Shown here: piece by piece, positions 37,585 to 46,416 of the stretch | Layout of the letters: each line of letters opens with the position of its first letter | How positions within the stretch are numbered: the stretch's first letter is position 1 | NCBI GenBank assembly: GCA_965250225.1 | Contig: CBDFNQ010000037.1 | Location: 124,001 to 188,000, forward strand | Direction of reading: 5' to 3' | Source of the DNA: CBDEUK01 sp965250225 | GTDB taxonomy: Bacteria > Pseudomonadota > Gammaproteobacteria > Eutrophobiales > Eutrophobiaceae | DNA length: 64,000 nt | Translations under genes and position numbers: made by a program | Notes under the pieces: model-generated | What the model saw: the letters and a program-made list of their open reading frames with translations, nothing else | Told to the model about the DNA's origin: nothing | Databases searched by the model: none

Positions 37585-38400
37585 TTAATGTTGGCAATGA
37601 TGGCAATAGTAGGTAGAGCGTTGCCCAAGACGCACAAGCTTGATCATTTGTTGACAGTTTGGACAGGGCTCAGAAGCGCGTCCATAGACTTGTAATTCTT
37701 GACGAAAGTAGCCGGATTTACCTTCGCTATTGGTAAAATCACGTAAAGTTGTTCCACCTTTTTCTAGTGCGTGAGCTAATACATTTTTTATTTCCATCAC
37801 TAATATTTCATAGCGTGGCATTGATATTTTTTCAGCTTTTCGTTTTGGATGTATGCCTGCGGCAAAGAGTGATTCGTTGGCATAGATGTTTCCAACGCCA
37901 ACCACGACTTTACTGTCCATAATGAATGATTTTATTATTTGTTTTTTATTTCTGGATTTCTCAAACAAAGAAACAGCATCGAATTCATTGCTTAATGGTT
38001 CCGGACCAAGGTTCTTTAACAGATCATGATGTAAGGGATCTTTTCTGGTGTATAGAATACAGCCAAATCGGCGAGGATCAGTGAAACGTAAAACAACACC
38101 CGACTCAAATTCAATATCAACATGATCATGTTTCTGTGGTGCAGTTTGTTCCAGCAAAATACGTAAATTACCGGACATGCCCAGATGTACTATTAAACAG
38201 GCCTCATCGGTGTAAATCAGGATGTATTTCCCTCGGCGTTTTACCTGGCGAATTTTCTGGCCGGGCAGTTCTTTAGCAATGCGATAACTAACCGGCCAAC
38301 GTAAATTTCGGTTACGAAGAATAAATTGCCTAACTGTTTCTCCAAGCACATGCGGAGCGATACCAATACGAGTAGTTTCAACTTCGGGTAGTTCAGGCAT
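37585..38400 (-). CDS. mutM: Formamidopyrimidine-DNA glycosylase (Fpg)
   Basis: A 271-residue glycosylase/AP lyase removing 8-oxoguanine. Catalytic N-terminal Pro2-Glu3 (MPELPEVETT), Lys in RGKYILI, GVGNIYANES helix-two-turn-helix, and the C-terminal zinc finger with two CxxC pairs (EPCPNCQ, YYCHHC). Directly abuts the DUF4340 gene upstream. Confidence 0.96.
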   Translation of the reverse strand: MPELPEVETTRIGIAPHVLGETVRQFILRNRNLRWPVSYRIAKELPGQKIRQVKRRGKYILIYTDEACLIVHLGMSGNLRILLEQTAPQKHDHVDIEFESGVVLRFTDPRRFGCILYTRKDPLHHDLLKNLGPEPLSNEFDAVSLFEKSRNKKQIIKSFIMDSKVVVGVGNIYANESLFAAGIHPKRKAEKISMPRYEILVMEIKNVLAHALEKGGTTLRDFTNSEGKSGYFRQELQVYGRASEPCPNCQQMIKLVRLGQRSTYYCHHCQH

Positions 38401-39243
38401 TTATTGTGTAGTTATCTTTTCTGGAAAAATCAGGCCCGACATGTACTCATTGAAATGATACTGAAGGTTTAATTTATTGTGACCAAGAATTAAATCAGGC
38501 GCTGGCGATATAATATCTAAATTAATTTTTGATCCATCATCTAATTCAATATTGATTAAACCAGACGATTCAGTCTGAATTAATAGTTGAACTGTGTTCG
38601 CTTCAAGTTGTTGCCAGCCATTGAATAATGAATTTGCTGTGATGGTTTCTGTTACAGGTTGCGGATCTAATAACCAATCATCGCTACTTTTGTGTAAGGT
38701 ATAATCAGGTGTCTGGATTGAAATAATCGTACTGACATCCGTAATTATTTTAGGATTAATAAAAAAACTAGCATTGGTCGACAGCTGATAAAATAAACTA
38801 TCGACTATGGTATGAATTTTATCATTAAATCTTACATAACGCGTTTCATCCAGTGGGTTGATGTTGCCGAAATCAAAAACATGATCGTTTAAATGTAAAC
38901 TGACTTTGGGTGAGTCAAGTTCGAGTTGTGATAGATCAACATCGTCCACGGATAATTGATTGCTGCTTTGAGTTGTCAGTAAATTTAATATGGCATGTAT
39001 TCGGGTCGGATGAGCCGGTGCTGTGTATGGCAAGAGCATTTTCCAGGATTTTTTCTGTTTTCTAAATTCAATTTTTATTTCGCCATTTCGGACAATAGTA
39101 ATGTGATGAATGTCTTGTTCAGCAATTGTGCTAATCTGAACGATTTTTATTTCATCGGTTTGTTTTTCAGTATTGATTAGAAATAAGGCAAGCGTGATGA
39201 CGACAATGAATAAAAATAGATTAATCAGAATTCGAGAACGCAT
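38401..39243 (-). CDS. DUF4340 protein, partner of the Gld-like ABC transporter
   Basis: A 280-residue protein with one N-terminal membrane helix (LINLFLFIVVITLALFLI) and the DUF4340 periplasmic body (LNLLTTQSSNQLS, YVRFNDKIHTIVDSLFYQL). The family recurs next to GldG-like genes and has no known function. It starts 17 bp after gldG-like and its stop touches the mutM start, so it belongs to the same operon. Confidence 0.85.
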   Translation of the reverse strand: MRSRILINLFLFIVVITLALFLINTEKQTDEIKIVQISTIAEQDIHHITIVRNGEIKIEFRKQKKSWKMLLPYTAPAHPTRIHAILNLLTTQSSNQLSVDDVDLSQLELDSPKVSLHLNDHVFDFGNINPLDETRYVRFNDKIHTIVDSLFYQLSTNASFFINPKIITDVSTIISIQTPDYTLHKSSDDWLLDPQPVTETITANSLFNGWQQLEANTVQLLIQTESSGLINIELDDGSKINLDIISPAPDLILGHNKLNLQYHFNEYMSGLIFPEKITTQ

Positions 39244-39260
39244 TATATATGGTTTTCAGA

Positions 39261-40628
39261 CTATAATTTTTTTCGTCGCCACCAGATGATAAGGCCGGTA
39301 AGCAACAAGATCAGCGGAAGCAGGATTAAAAAGCCAAAAATAATAATAAGTTTGCTGGCATTAGATAGTTCGAGATAAAGGTCGTCTGCTGTTTTAGCCG
39401 GGATGGATATAAAATTGTCATCATGGGTTAGCCAATTGATCAGTCGAAGACCCAGTTCTAGGTTGCCACTATTTCCAAGATATTGATTGGAAAGAAAATC
39501 GCCATCACCCACAATAATAATGCGTTGCTTTAACGATTCATTATTATCTTCCGACTTAACCTCCCGTGTGAGGCTGACTGCCATGTTAAGTGGGCCGATG
39601 GTGTCAGTTTCCTGATCGTAATCAATTTCTGTATTGAGTTCAGAGTGTTCTGACCAGGTATGCTCGCCACTAATGATAATGGGTTGAAATTCCCAGCTTT
39701 CATTTTCTTTTTGTATGATCGCAGAAAGCGCTGGAAATAATGTAGTCAGATCAAAACCTTTTACCGTCTGGTGTTGTTGATAATTTGTAGCGGAGGCGAT
39801 TGTGATGGTCGGATCATTGCTGCCGAGTAGCTGGCCTACGTAGTCGATAATTGTTCCAGGTAAAAATTCAATCGACAGAGTCTCAGCCAATGTTTCAAGA
39901 CCATGCAGTTCACCCGGATCGGTAAGCCAGAGTAAATTTCCTCCATTTTCTACATAGTTGATAATCATTTCCACTTCACCGGGTAGATAATCGACACGCG
40001 GGCCAGTGATGACCAAAACGGAGGTGTTATCAGGGATAGTATTTATCTGGGTCAAGTTTAATGGTTGTGCAAGCAAGCCACGTTGTTTCAGACTGTTCAT
40101 CCAAATACCCAAATCCTGATTAGCATTGCCCAATGGATTACGTTCACCATGGCCTTCAACGAATGTTAGCCAGCGATCAGTTCCGCGTAACAGGCGACTT
40201 AAACTGTTAGTGAATTCTTCTTCACTATCGGATTTCACATGTTCAATTCGACCCTGGTATTTCAATACCAATTCACCGTCGATACTAATTCCCAGATTGC
40301 GTACTTCATCAGGCACAGCAACTGGATTTACAAACTGCAAATGCAAGTCAGGTTTTACTTTTTGATATCGATGAACAATGTTTTTAATAATTTTTCGAAG
40401 CTCCGGGTTTTCACTAGCATAGGCTGAAATTTCAATTGGCCCTCGCATCTTGTTTAGTAGTTCCTGGCTGGCAGAGGACAGGCTGTGGCGTCCGGCCCTG
40501 GTCCAGTCGAATTGTTGTTCATAACGGTTGCTTAACCAGGCCAGTAAAATCGCAAAACTTATCAGTAATACCAGCATGATTGAGCTGTTGAGTTTATAGT
40601 GTAGTCGGCTTTTAGCAGTTACTTTCAT
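39261..40628 (-). CDS. GldG-like ABC transporter substrate-type subunit
   Basis: A 455-residue protein: N-terminal helix (IMLVLLISFAILLAWLSN), a large soluble region with LLRGTDRWLTFVEGHGE and a ThuA/ABC-type GIFT-like segment (VLVITGPRVDYLPGEVEMI, GGNLLWLTDPG), and a C-terminal helix followed by WRRKK. This is the GldG/DUF4350-type component seen with GldA and GldF. The cargo is unknown. Confidence 0.85.
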   Translation of the reverse strand: MKVTAKSRLHYKLNSSIMLVLLISFAILLAWLSNRYEQQFDWTRAGRHSLSSASQELLNKMRGPIEISAYASENPELRKIIKNIVHRYQKVKPDLHLQFVNPVAVPDEVRNLGISIDGELVLKYQGRIEHVKSDSEEEFTNSLSRLLRGTDRWLTFVEGHGERNPLGNANQDLGIWMNSLKQRGLLAQPLNLTQINTIPDNTSVLVITGPRVDYLPGEVEMIINYVENGGNLLWLTDPGELHGLETLAETLSIEFLPGTIIDYVGQLLGSNDPTITIASATNYQQHQTVKGFDLTTLFPALSAIIQKENESWEFQPIIISGEHTWSEHSELNTEIDYDQETDTIGPLNMAVSLTREVKSEDNNESLKQRIIIVGDGDFLSNQYLGNSGNLELGLRLINWLTHDDNFISIPAKTADDLYLELSNASKLIIIFGFLILLPLILLLTGLIIWWRRKKL

Positions 40629-40636
40629 GTCATTTT

Positions 40637-41383
40637 TTATAACATTCGTTCACTGTCTAATCGCCAGATAGATAGTGCAAGAAAAATCGTTATAACAATT
40701 AAATAATAAAAGACATCGGCGGTGTTAAATAAACCATTTAACAAATGGTTATAATGAGTGAGCAAAGACAGGTAGTTCAGAACAGAGGCAACCTGCTCTG
40801 ACCCGCTGTTGCCGGCAAGACTAATAATCCATAAAAGAAACAAAACCCCAAAAGTGGAAACTGCCGCAACGGCAGTGGAAGAAGTCAGAGTCGTTAAAAA
40901 CAAACCAATGGCTGAGAAGGCAGCAAGCAATAAAGTAAGACCAACGACACTACTCCCGATCTGCCAATAATCAAGTTGCGTACCCAGGCCCAGCGATAAT
41001 GGCATCAAACTGATCATAAATAATAACAACAGAAAAAAACCAAGCACGGCAAAGTATTTACCAAATACTAACTGAGTAACTGAAATTGGTGATGATAATA
41101 ATAATTGCATTGTTCCGGTTCGACGTTCTTCGCTGAATCCGCGCATGGTTATAAACGGTGCGACCATTAGCATCACCATGGCCGCCGTTTGATATAATCC
41201 ACTTACCACAATCTCAGTGATCCCCACCGATGCGTACTCAGCACCTTTCAATTCAAATATTTCCCAGTACTTGAGAAACAGTTGTGCCAGAATAAATTGC
41301 ACAACAGCAAGGACGACCCAGGCGAAAGGCGATCGAAACATGCGCCTTAATTCATGTCTGGTAATTGAAAATATTGCGCTCAT
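40637..41383 (-). CDS. ABC-2 type permease, GldF-like
   Basis: A 248-residue permease with six hydrophobic segments. The start FSITRHELRRMFRSPFAWVV, the cytoplasmic MRGFSEERRTGTMQLLLSSP loop (ABC-2 signature) and the end LSIWRLDSERML match GldF/NosY-like permeases. It lies 20 bp after the ATPase gene. Confidence 0.9.
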   Translation of the reverse strand: MSAIFSITRHELRRMFRSPFAWVVLAVVQFILAQLFLKYWEIFELKGAEYASVGITEIVVSGLYQTAAMVMLMVAPFITMRGFSEERRTGTMQLLLSSPISVTQLVFGKYFAVLGFFLLLLFMISLMPLSLGLGTQLDYWQIGSSVVGLTLLLAAFSAIGLFLTTLTSSTAVAAVSTFGVLFLLWIISLAGNSGSEQVASVLNYLSLLTHYNHLLNGLFNTADVFYYLIVITIFLALSIWRLDSERML

Positions 41384-41403
41384 GGTTTTACGTAGTGATC
41401 AGT

Positions 41404-42363
41404 TTATTGTGTTAGCTGCACAAATGTTTGTTCAAGAGAGTTACTATCCGGCGTTAATTCAAATAAGCCCCAATGATTCTCAAGTGAATGTTTTATGAGA
41501 ACATCAAGAACTTCTTCATCTTCACCGATAATAATATGAAACCGGTTGGCATCTATCTGTTCGATACTCTTTGTTTGTATGACGGATGATAATTCATCGA
41601 GTGACGGGGTTTGTTTAAAACCCAGTTTAAAACGAGTAACAGTTTGGTTGTTAAGTTCAGACAGGGTTTCATCGAGTACCAATGCACCTCTATTAATAAT
41701 GATCACACGATCACAGATCGTTTGTACTTCAGGTAAGATATGGGTAGAGAGGATTACACTGTGGTCGTTTCCTAACTCACGGATCAAATCACGTATCTCA
41801 ATAATGTTGTTTGGATCAAGACCAGAAGTCGGTTCATCGAGTATGACCACTGAAGGCGAGTGAATAATTGCCTGGGCAATTCCGACGCGTTGTTGATAAC
41901 CTTTCGACAGGTTCTGGATCAAGCGATGGCCGACCTCTGTCAAACCACAACGTTGTTTACAGTGATCAATCGCAGATTTTATATCTGAGCCTGAAACCCC
42001 ACGCAGACACGCCGCATAGTTTAGATATTCATCAACAGTGAGATCAAAATATAAAGGCGGTGATTCCGGTAAGAAACCAATATGCATTTTTGCTGCTTTG
42101 GCATTCTCCAGGATATCCAGTCCAGCAATAGAAACTTGTCCCTCACTTGCTGCCAGAACGCCGGTGATGATTTGCATAGTAGTGGTTTTGCCCGCACCAT
42201 TCGGGCCGAGAAAGCCAATGACTTCGCCGCGATGTACGCTAAAACTGATATCATTCACAGCACAGTAATCAGCGTAATAGCGGCTAAGATTGCTGACTTC
42301 GATTAGGACTTCTTTTTCCATAGGAACCGTTTTTTTGTGATCGCCATGATGATTCAGATTCAC
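41404..42363 (-). CDS. ABC transporter ATP-binding protein, GldA-like
   Basis: A 319-residue ATPase (305 if ATG 42321 is used, which starts at MEKEVLIEVSNLSRYY): Walker A GPNGAGKTT, signature LSKGYQQRVGIAQA, Walker B VVILDEPTSGLDPN, switch STHILPE. It has the C-terminal extension of NosF/GldA-like exporters. First gene of the operon ATPase-permease-GldG-DUF4340(-mutM). Divergent from the hydantoinase with essentially no gap. Confidence 0.92.
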   Translation of the reverse strand: MNLNHHGDHKKTVPMEKEVLIEVSNLSRYYADYCAVNDISFSVHRGEVIGFLGPNGAGKTTTMQIITGVLAASEGQVSIAGLDILENAKAAKMHIGFLPESPPLYFDLTVDEYLNYAACLRGVSGSDIKSAIDHCKQRCGLTEVGHRLIQNLSKGYQQRVGIAQAIIHSPSVVILDEPTSGLDPNNIIEIRDLIRELGNDHSVILSTHILPEVQTICDRVIIINRGALVLDETLSELNNQTVTRFKLGFKQTPSLDELSSVIQTKSIEQIDANRFHIIIGEDEEVLDVLIKHSLENHWGLFELTPDSNSLEQTFVQLTQ

Positions 42364-42365
42364 TA

Positions 42366-44351
42366 ATGAGTTTCAAGAGTAAATCAAATATAAAATACCT
42401 GGGTGTTGATACTGGCGGAACCTTCACTGACTTTGTTTATGTTGATGGCGACAATATACGCATTCATAAGGTTTTGTCCACGCCCGATGCACCGGAGCGC
42501 GCAATCCTGCAGGGCATCGAGGAACTGGATGTTAATTGTCATGAATTACGCATCGTACATGGTTCAACGGTGGCGACCAATGCCGTGTTGGAAGCCAAAG
42601 GTGCAAAAACGGTTTACGTCGCAAATCGAGGTCTTAAGGATGTCTTGACCATAGGCCGTCAGGCCAGACAAGAGCTATACAATCTACAACCGAGAAAAAT
42701 AAAACCTCCTGTGCCCGAACAATATTGTTTGGAAATTAATACACGACTGGCGGCAGATGGCACGATACTGGAACCGCTTACTGATGATGATATCGCTGAG
42801 GTAGTGGATCAAATCAGACACATAAAACCTGACGCCGTGGCGATTAACTTGCTGTTTTCATTTATTGACGGGCGATTTGAAGAACAGATTGCCAATGCCT
42901 TGCCCGAGGATCTGTTTGTCAGTTGTTCACATGAAGTCCTGCCGGAGTACCGCGAATATGAGCGAGGGATCACAACCTGGCTCAATGCCTATGTTGGCCC
43001 TTTGTTGCAGGGTTATTTACAAAGACTTGAGCTAGCGGTTGAACCTGCGAGTGTCAGTGTGATGCGTAGCTCGGGTCAAACCTGCCGCGCCAATCAGGCA
43101 GCGAAACAAGCGGTTCATCTTTTGTTATCCGGGCCGGCTGGTGGTTTGAACGCTGCCGAGTTCATCAGTGATTTAACCGATGAAAAAAAACTACTGACAT
43201 TTGATATGGGTGGCACGTCTACCGATGTTGCCATGTTCGATGGACAGCTTGCATTGAGTAACCAGGGAAGGCTTGCACGTTTTCCCGTCGCTGTGCCAAT
43301 GGTGGATATGCATACGATAGGTGCCGGCGGTGGTTCACTTGCCTGGCTTGATCAAGGAGGGGCATTACAGGTTGGCCCCGAATCTTCGGGCGCAAACCCA
43401 GGCCCAGCCAGTTACGGCCAGGGTGGCACACAAGCAACTGTGACGGATGCAAATCTCATCCTCGGTCGATTACCACGCTCAACAAAACTGGGCGGGACAA
43501 TGCAACTGGATTATCCATCGGCAGAAAAAGCCATGAAGATATTAATGCAGGAGTCGGGCTTGCCATCGATTGAGGAAACTGCACTGGGTATTGTTCGCAT
43601 TGCTAATGAAAACATGGCTCAGGCACTCAGAGTCATCTCGGTGGAGCGAGGAATCGATCCCAGAGAATTTGTCTTGCTCGCTTTTGGCGGCGCAGGTGGT
43701 TTACACATCTGCGCATTGGCAGAGGCATTGCAAATGACAAAAGCGATTGTTCCCGTTCATGCAGGTGTGCTGTCGGCATTCGGAATGTTAGTTGCCAGGC
43801 CAGGCAGAGAGTTGTCACATACTCTAGGTAAATTACTACTGGATTGTCGTGTTGATGAAATCGAAAATGCGCTTGATGAGTTATTGAATAAAGGCAAACA
43901 AGAGCTGATTGCAGAAGGCATTGACCCGACATCACTATCGGCCTCACCAAGTCTTGACCTGTGTTATCAAGGTCAATCATCAAGCTTGAATATCAGCTGG
44001 ACGACCATGGATGATGTTGCAGAAAAATTTCAATCTGCACATCTGCAACGATACGGACATACACTGGATAACCCACTGGAATTAGTCAATGTGCACATGA
44101 GTGTCAATGCGCCTAAATCAGTATTTCAGTTACCAGCATATCAGGCAACGAGCCGAGAATCGCAGGAGGTCAGTCAGGTGTATGGACATGCGAAGCCAGT
44201 ACAAGTCCTCCTGCGCTCTTCAATTCAGACAGGACAACCCATTGAAGGTCCCGTCATCGTCATCGATGAAAACTCTACAGTATGTATCGCTGAAAATTGG
44301 CAAGTCCATATGGATCGTTATGGAAACCTGTTATTGGCTCAGAAAATTTAA
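42366..44351 (+). CDS. Hydantoinase/oxoprolinase family protein, A subunit (HyuA-like)
   Basis: A 661-residue protein of the ASKHA-fold hydantoinase A family: VDTGGTFTDFVYVDG near residue 15, the LRIVHGSTVATNAVLEAKG block, LLSGPAGGLNAAEF, FDMGGTSTDVAMFDG and AFGGAGGLHICALAE. It would hydrolyse a 5-membered cyclic amide with ATP. No B subunit follows, so activity may be autonomous or the partner is elsewhere. Ordinary codon use for the region. Confidence 0.92.
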   Translation: MSFKSKSNIKYLGVDTGGTFTDFVYVDGDNIRIHKVLSTPDAPERAILQGIEELDVNCHELRIVHGSTVATNAVLEAKGAKTVYVANRGLKDVLTIGRQARQELYNLQPRKIKPPVPEQYCLEINTRLAADGTILEPLTDDDIAEVVDQIRHIKPDAVAINLLFSFIDGRFEEQIANALPEDLFVSCSHEVLPEYREYERGITTWLNAYVGPLLQGYLQRLELAVEPASVSVMRSSGQTCRANQAAKQAVHLLLSGPAGGLNAAEFISDLTDEKKLLTFDMGGTSTDVAMFDGQLALSNQGRLARFPVAVPMVDMHTIGAGGGSLAWLDQGGALQVGPESSGANPGPASYGQGGTQATVTDANLILGRLPRSTKLGGTMQLDYPSAEKAMKILMQESGLPSIEETALGIVRIANENMAQALRVISVERGIDPREFVLLAFGGAGGLHICALAEALQMTKAIVPVHAGVLSAFGMLVARPGRELSHTLGKLLLDCRVDEIENALDELLNKGKQELIAEGIDPTSLSASPSLDLCYQGQSSSLNISWTTMDDVAEKFQSAHLQRYGHTLDNPLELVNVHMSVNAPKSVFQLPAYQATSRESQEVSQVYGHAKPVQVLLRSSIQTGQPIEGPVIVIDENSTVCIAENWQVHMDRYGNLLLAQKI

Positions 44352-44362
44352 TTACGTTGATG

Positions 44363-44386
44363 TCATTCCTGCGAAAGCAGGAATGA
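44363..44386. terminator. Hairpin cluster between convergent genes
   Basis: Perfect 10-bp stem TCATTCCTGC / GCAGGAATGA with GAAA tetraloop, 11 bp past the hydantoinase stop. Two further small hairpins follow (AGATTGT/ACAATCT near 44413 and CCGC/GCGG near 44451). No T-run follows the first, so it could be an RNA-stabilising or repeat element as well as a bidirectional terminator. Confidence 0.5.
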
Positions 44387-44498
44387 TCTCCAAGGATGGA
44401 GTAAATGCAATAAGATTGTCGGGAACAATCTTTGCCCAGCAAGACAATATCCGCTTTCAGCGGCACCTTATTTGACTGGGTTTGTGTTGTTGTAGTAT

Positions 44499-45311
44499 TT
44501 AAATTCGTTTTGGTCTTTTGTAGCCATGTTTTTTTAATAGTGGCGCAAGTTCCTTATGGATGGCGGTGTAGAGATTAATATTGCCAACAATAACATCACC
44601 AGATTCCAGATATTGATCACTGCCGGTCATATCAATCACCGTGCCGCCTGCTTCCTGGATCAATAATACTCCAGCTGCTATGTCCCACGGACACAAACCG
44701 AATTCCCAGAAGCCATCCAGTCGGCCACAGGCAACATAAGCCAGATCAAGTGCCGCTGACCCAGGCCGACGAATGCCTGCTGTCATTGGAAATATGGCGC
44801 GAAAGGTATCGAGGTATAGATCTAGCCGCTCCTGTTGTTTGAAAGGAAAGCCCGTGCCGATCAAAGCACCTTGCAGGTTTTTTCGATGGGCAACACGGAT
44901 GCGTTGATTGTTCAACATGGCTCCTCCGCCTTTGCTCGCGGTGAATAGTTCATTACGAGTTGGGTCGTAAACAACAGCCTGAGTAAGTACCCCCTTCTGT
45001 TGTAAGGCAATAGAAATAGCGTATTGAGGGAAGCCGTGCAGGAAATTGGTGGTGCCATCAAGCGGATCGATAATCCAGACATTTTCATTGTCACCCGATT
45101 CGCCACTTTCTTCAGCCATAAAGGCGTGGTCAGGATAGGATTCTTTGATGGTGGAAATAATGGTGGCTTCAGCCTGACGATCCACCTCAGTGACAAAATC
45201 ATTATCACTCTTTTTACTGATTTTCAGATCGCCCCGACCTTCGGTATTTCGTTGAATGATGCTGCTGGCTGCGCGTGCTGCACGAACAGCGATGTTGAGC
45301 ATTGGCTCCAT
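44499..45311 (-). CDS. suhB: Inositol-1-monophosphatase family protein SuhB
   Basis: A 270-residue Mg2+-dependent phosphatase; in E. coli SuhB also joins the rRNA antitermination complex. Seen: the metal motif EESGE, the WIIDPLDGTTNFLHGFP loop and the second motif WDIAAGVLLIQEAGG. GAGG precedes ATG. The typical gammaproteobacterial divergent pair with trmJ is kept, but a MITE-like element now lies between them. Confidence 0.96.
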   Translation of the reverse strand: MEPMLNIAVRAARAASSIIQRNTEGRGDLKISKKSDNDFVTEVDRQAEATIISTIKESYPDHAFMAEESGESGDNENVWIIDPLDGTTNFLHGFPQYAISIALQQKGVLTQAVVYDPTRNELFTASKGGGAMLNNQRIRVAHRKNLQGALIGTGFPFKQQERLDLYLDTFRAIFPMTAGIRRPGSAALDLAYVACGRLDGFWEFGLCPWDIAAGVLLIQEAGGTVIDMTGSDQYLESGDVIVGNINLYTAIHKELAPLLKKHGYKRPKRI

Positions 45312-45342
45312 GGTATGCCTCTTTTAATTAAAGACGTATTGT

Positions 45343-45482
45343 GAGTCTTTTGCACGATTCATATTTTCCGCCATAGCGGCGTTAAAAATAACCTAAAAGT
45401 GCTCATTTACTACGTGTAAACTCCGCTTTTTAGAACATTTTCGCCTTGCTATGATAAAAAATATTTTTCGTGCAAAGGACTC
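45343..45482. repeat. MITE-like dispersed element, copy 3, with target duplication
   Basis: A 140-bp element in the suhB-trmJ promoter gap. The ends are 14-bp inverted repeats with one mismatch (GAGTCTTTTGCACG and CGTGCAAAGGACTC). It is flanked by ATTGT on both sides (45338-45342 and 45483-45487), a 5-bp target duplication. The internal block is shared with copies 1 and 2. It lies 15 bp from the trmJ start and likely affects its promoter. Confidence 0.85.
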
Positions 45483-45497
45483 ATTGTACTGGTTGAA

Positions 45498-46265
45498 ATG
45501 AAAATCGTGAAGTCAGACTCGATGCTTGATGTCAGAAAGATCAGAATTGTGTTAGTTGAAACCTCCCATCCGGGAAATATTGGTGCGACGGCGCGTGCTA
45601 TGAAAACCATGCAACAGGATCAGTTGTATCTGGTGAATCCAAAGATCTATCCGAGTGCAGAAAGCACTGCACGGGCAACCGGGGCAGATGATGTCCTGCA
45701 TAAAGCGATTGTTTGTGACGATCTGGATGAAGCCTTGCAGGACTGTTCCATGATCTTTGCTACCACCGCGCGAGATCGCAGCATTCAATGGCCCGTGCAT
45801 AATCCAAAAAGTTGTAGTGACACAATTATGAAAACCTCAGCCGAGACAAATATTGCCATAGTTTTTGGTCGTGAACGTTCGGGTTTGAGTAATGAGGAAG
45901 TTGATCGCTGTAATCAGATTGTACAAATACCAGCGAATGAGGAATACAGTTCATTGAACCTGGCTTCGGCTGTGCAGATTATTTGTTATGAATTAATGAT
46001 GGCAGCATTAGACACAGCAGTGGACGATGACTCGGGTAGTAATATTCCGGAACGGGCGCTTGATAATCTCACCACACACCAGCAGATGGAAGGTTTTTAT
46101 GAGCATTTGATCACTACCATGATCGATGTCGGATTTTACGATCCAGAGCAGCCAAAGAAATTAATTCGACGAGTAAAACGATTATTCAATCGTGCACAAC
46201 TGGATCAAACTGAACTCAGGATCCTGCGTGGTTTTTTAAGCGCAACACAAGAAAAAATTAAATAA
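45498..46265 (+). CDS. trmJ: tRNA (cytidine/uridine-32-2'-O)-methyltransferase TrmJ
   Basis: A 255-residue SPOUT methyltransferase acting on position 32 of tRNAs. Seen: RIVLVETSHPGNIGATARAM at the N-terminus, IVFGRERSGLSNEEVDRC and the knot motif PANEEYSSLNLASAVQI; the C-terminal helical tail (RLFNRAQLDQTELRILRGFL) is TrmJ-specific. The start could be ATG 45522 (MLDVRKIR), closer to the family start. Confidence 0.95.
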   Translation: MKIVKSDSMLDVRKIRIVLVETSHPGNIGATARAMKTMQQDQLYLVNPKIYPSAESTARATGADDVLHKAIVCDDLDEALQDCSMIFATTARDRSIQWPVHNPKSCSDTIMKTSAETNIAIVFGRERSGLSNEEVDRCNQIVQIPANEEYSSLNLASAVQIICYELMMAALDTAVDDDSGSNIPERALDNLTTHQQMEGFYEHLITTMIDVGFYDPEQPKKLIRRVKRLFNRAQLDQTELRILRGFLSATQEKIK

Positions 46266-46416
46266 TGTGAAAGGAATACTTAACTGATGAAATGGACACC
46301 CATTTCTCTGAATTTGGAACGAAAGGTATGATCAAGGAAACCTGATCGTAAACGGAAGGAATTGTTACACTGACCCTTATTGTTTCTTCTCAACTGCCAT
46401 GCCGGACTATTTTTAT

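Noticed and set aside
46266..46416. Possible transposase remnant between trmJ and intI
   Set aside because: Only short stretches resemble mobile-element ends; no translatable domain remains.
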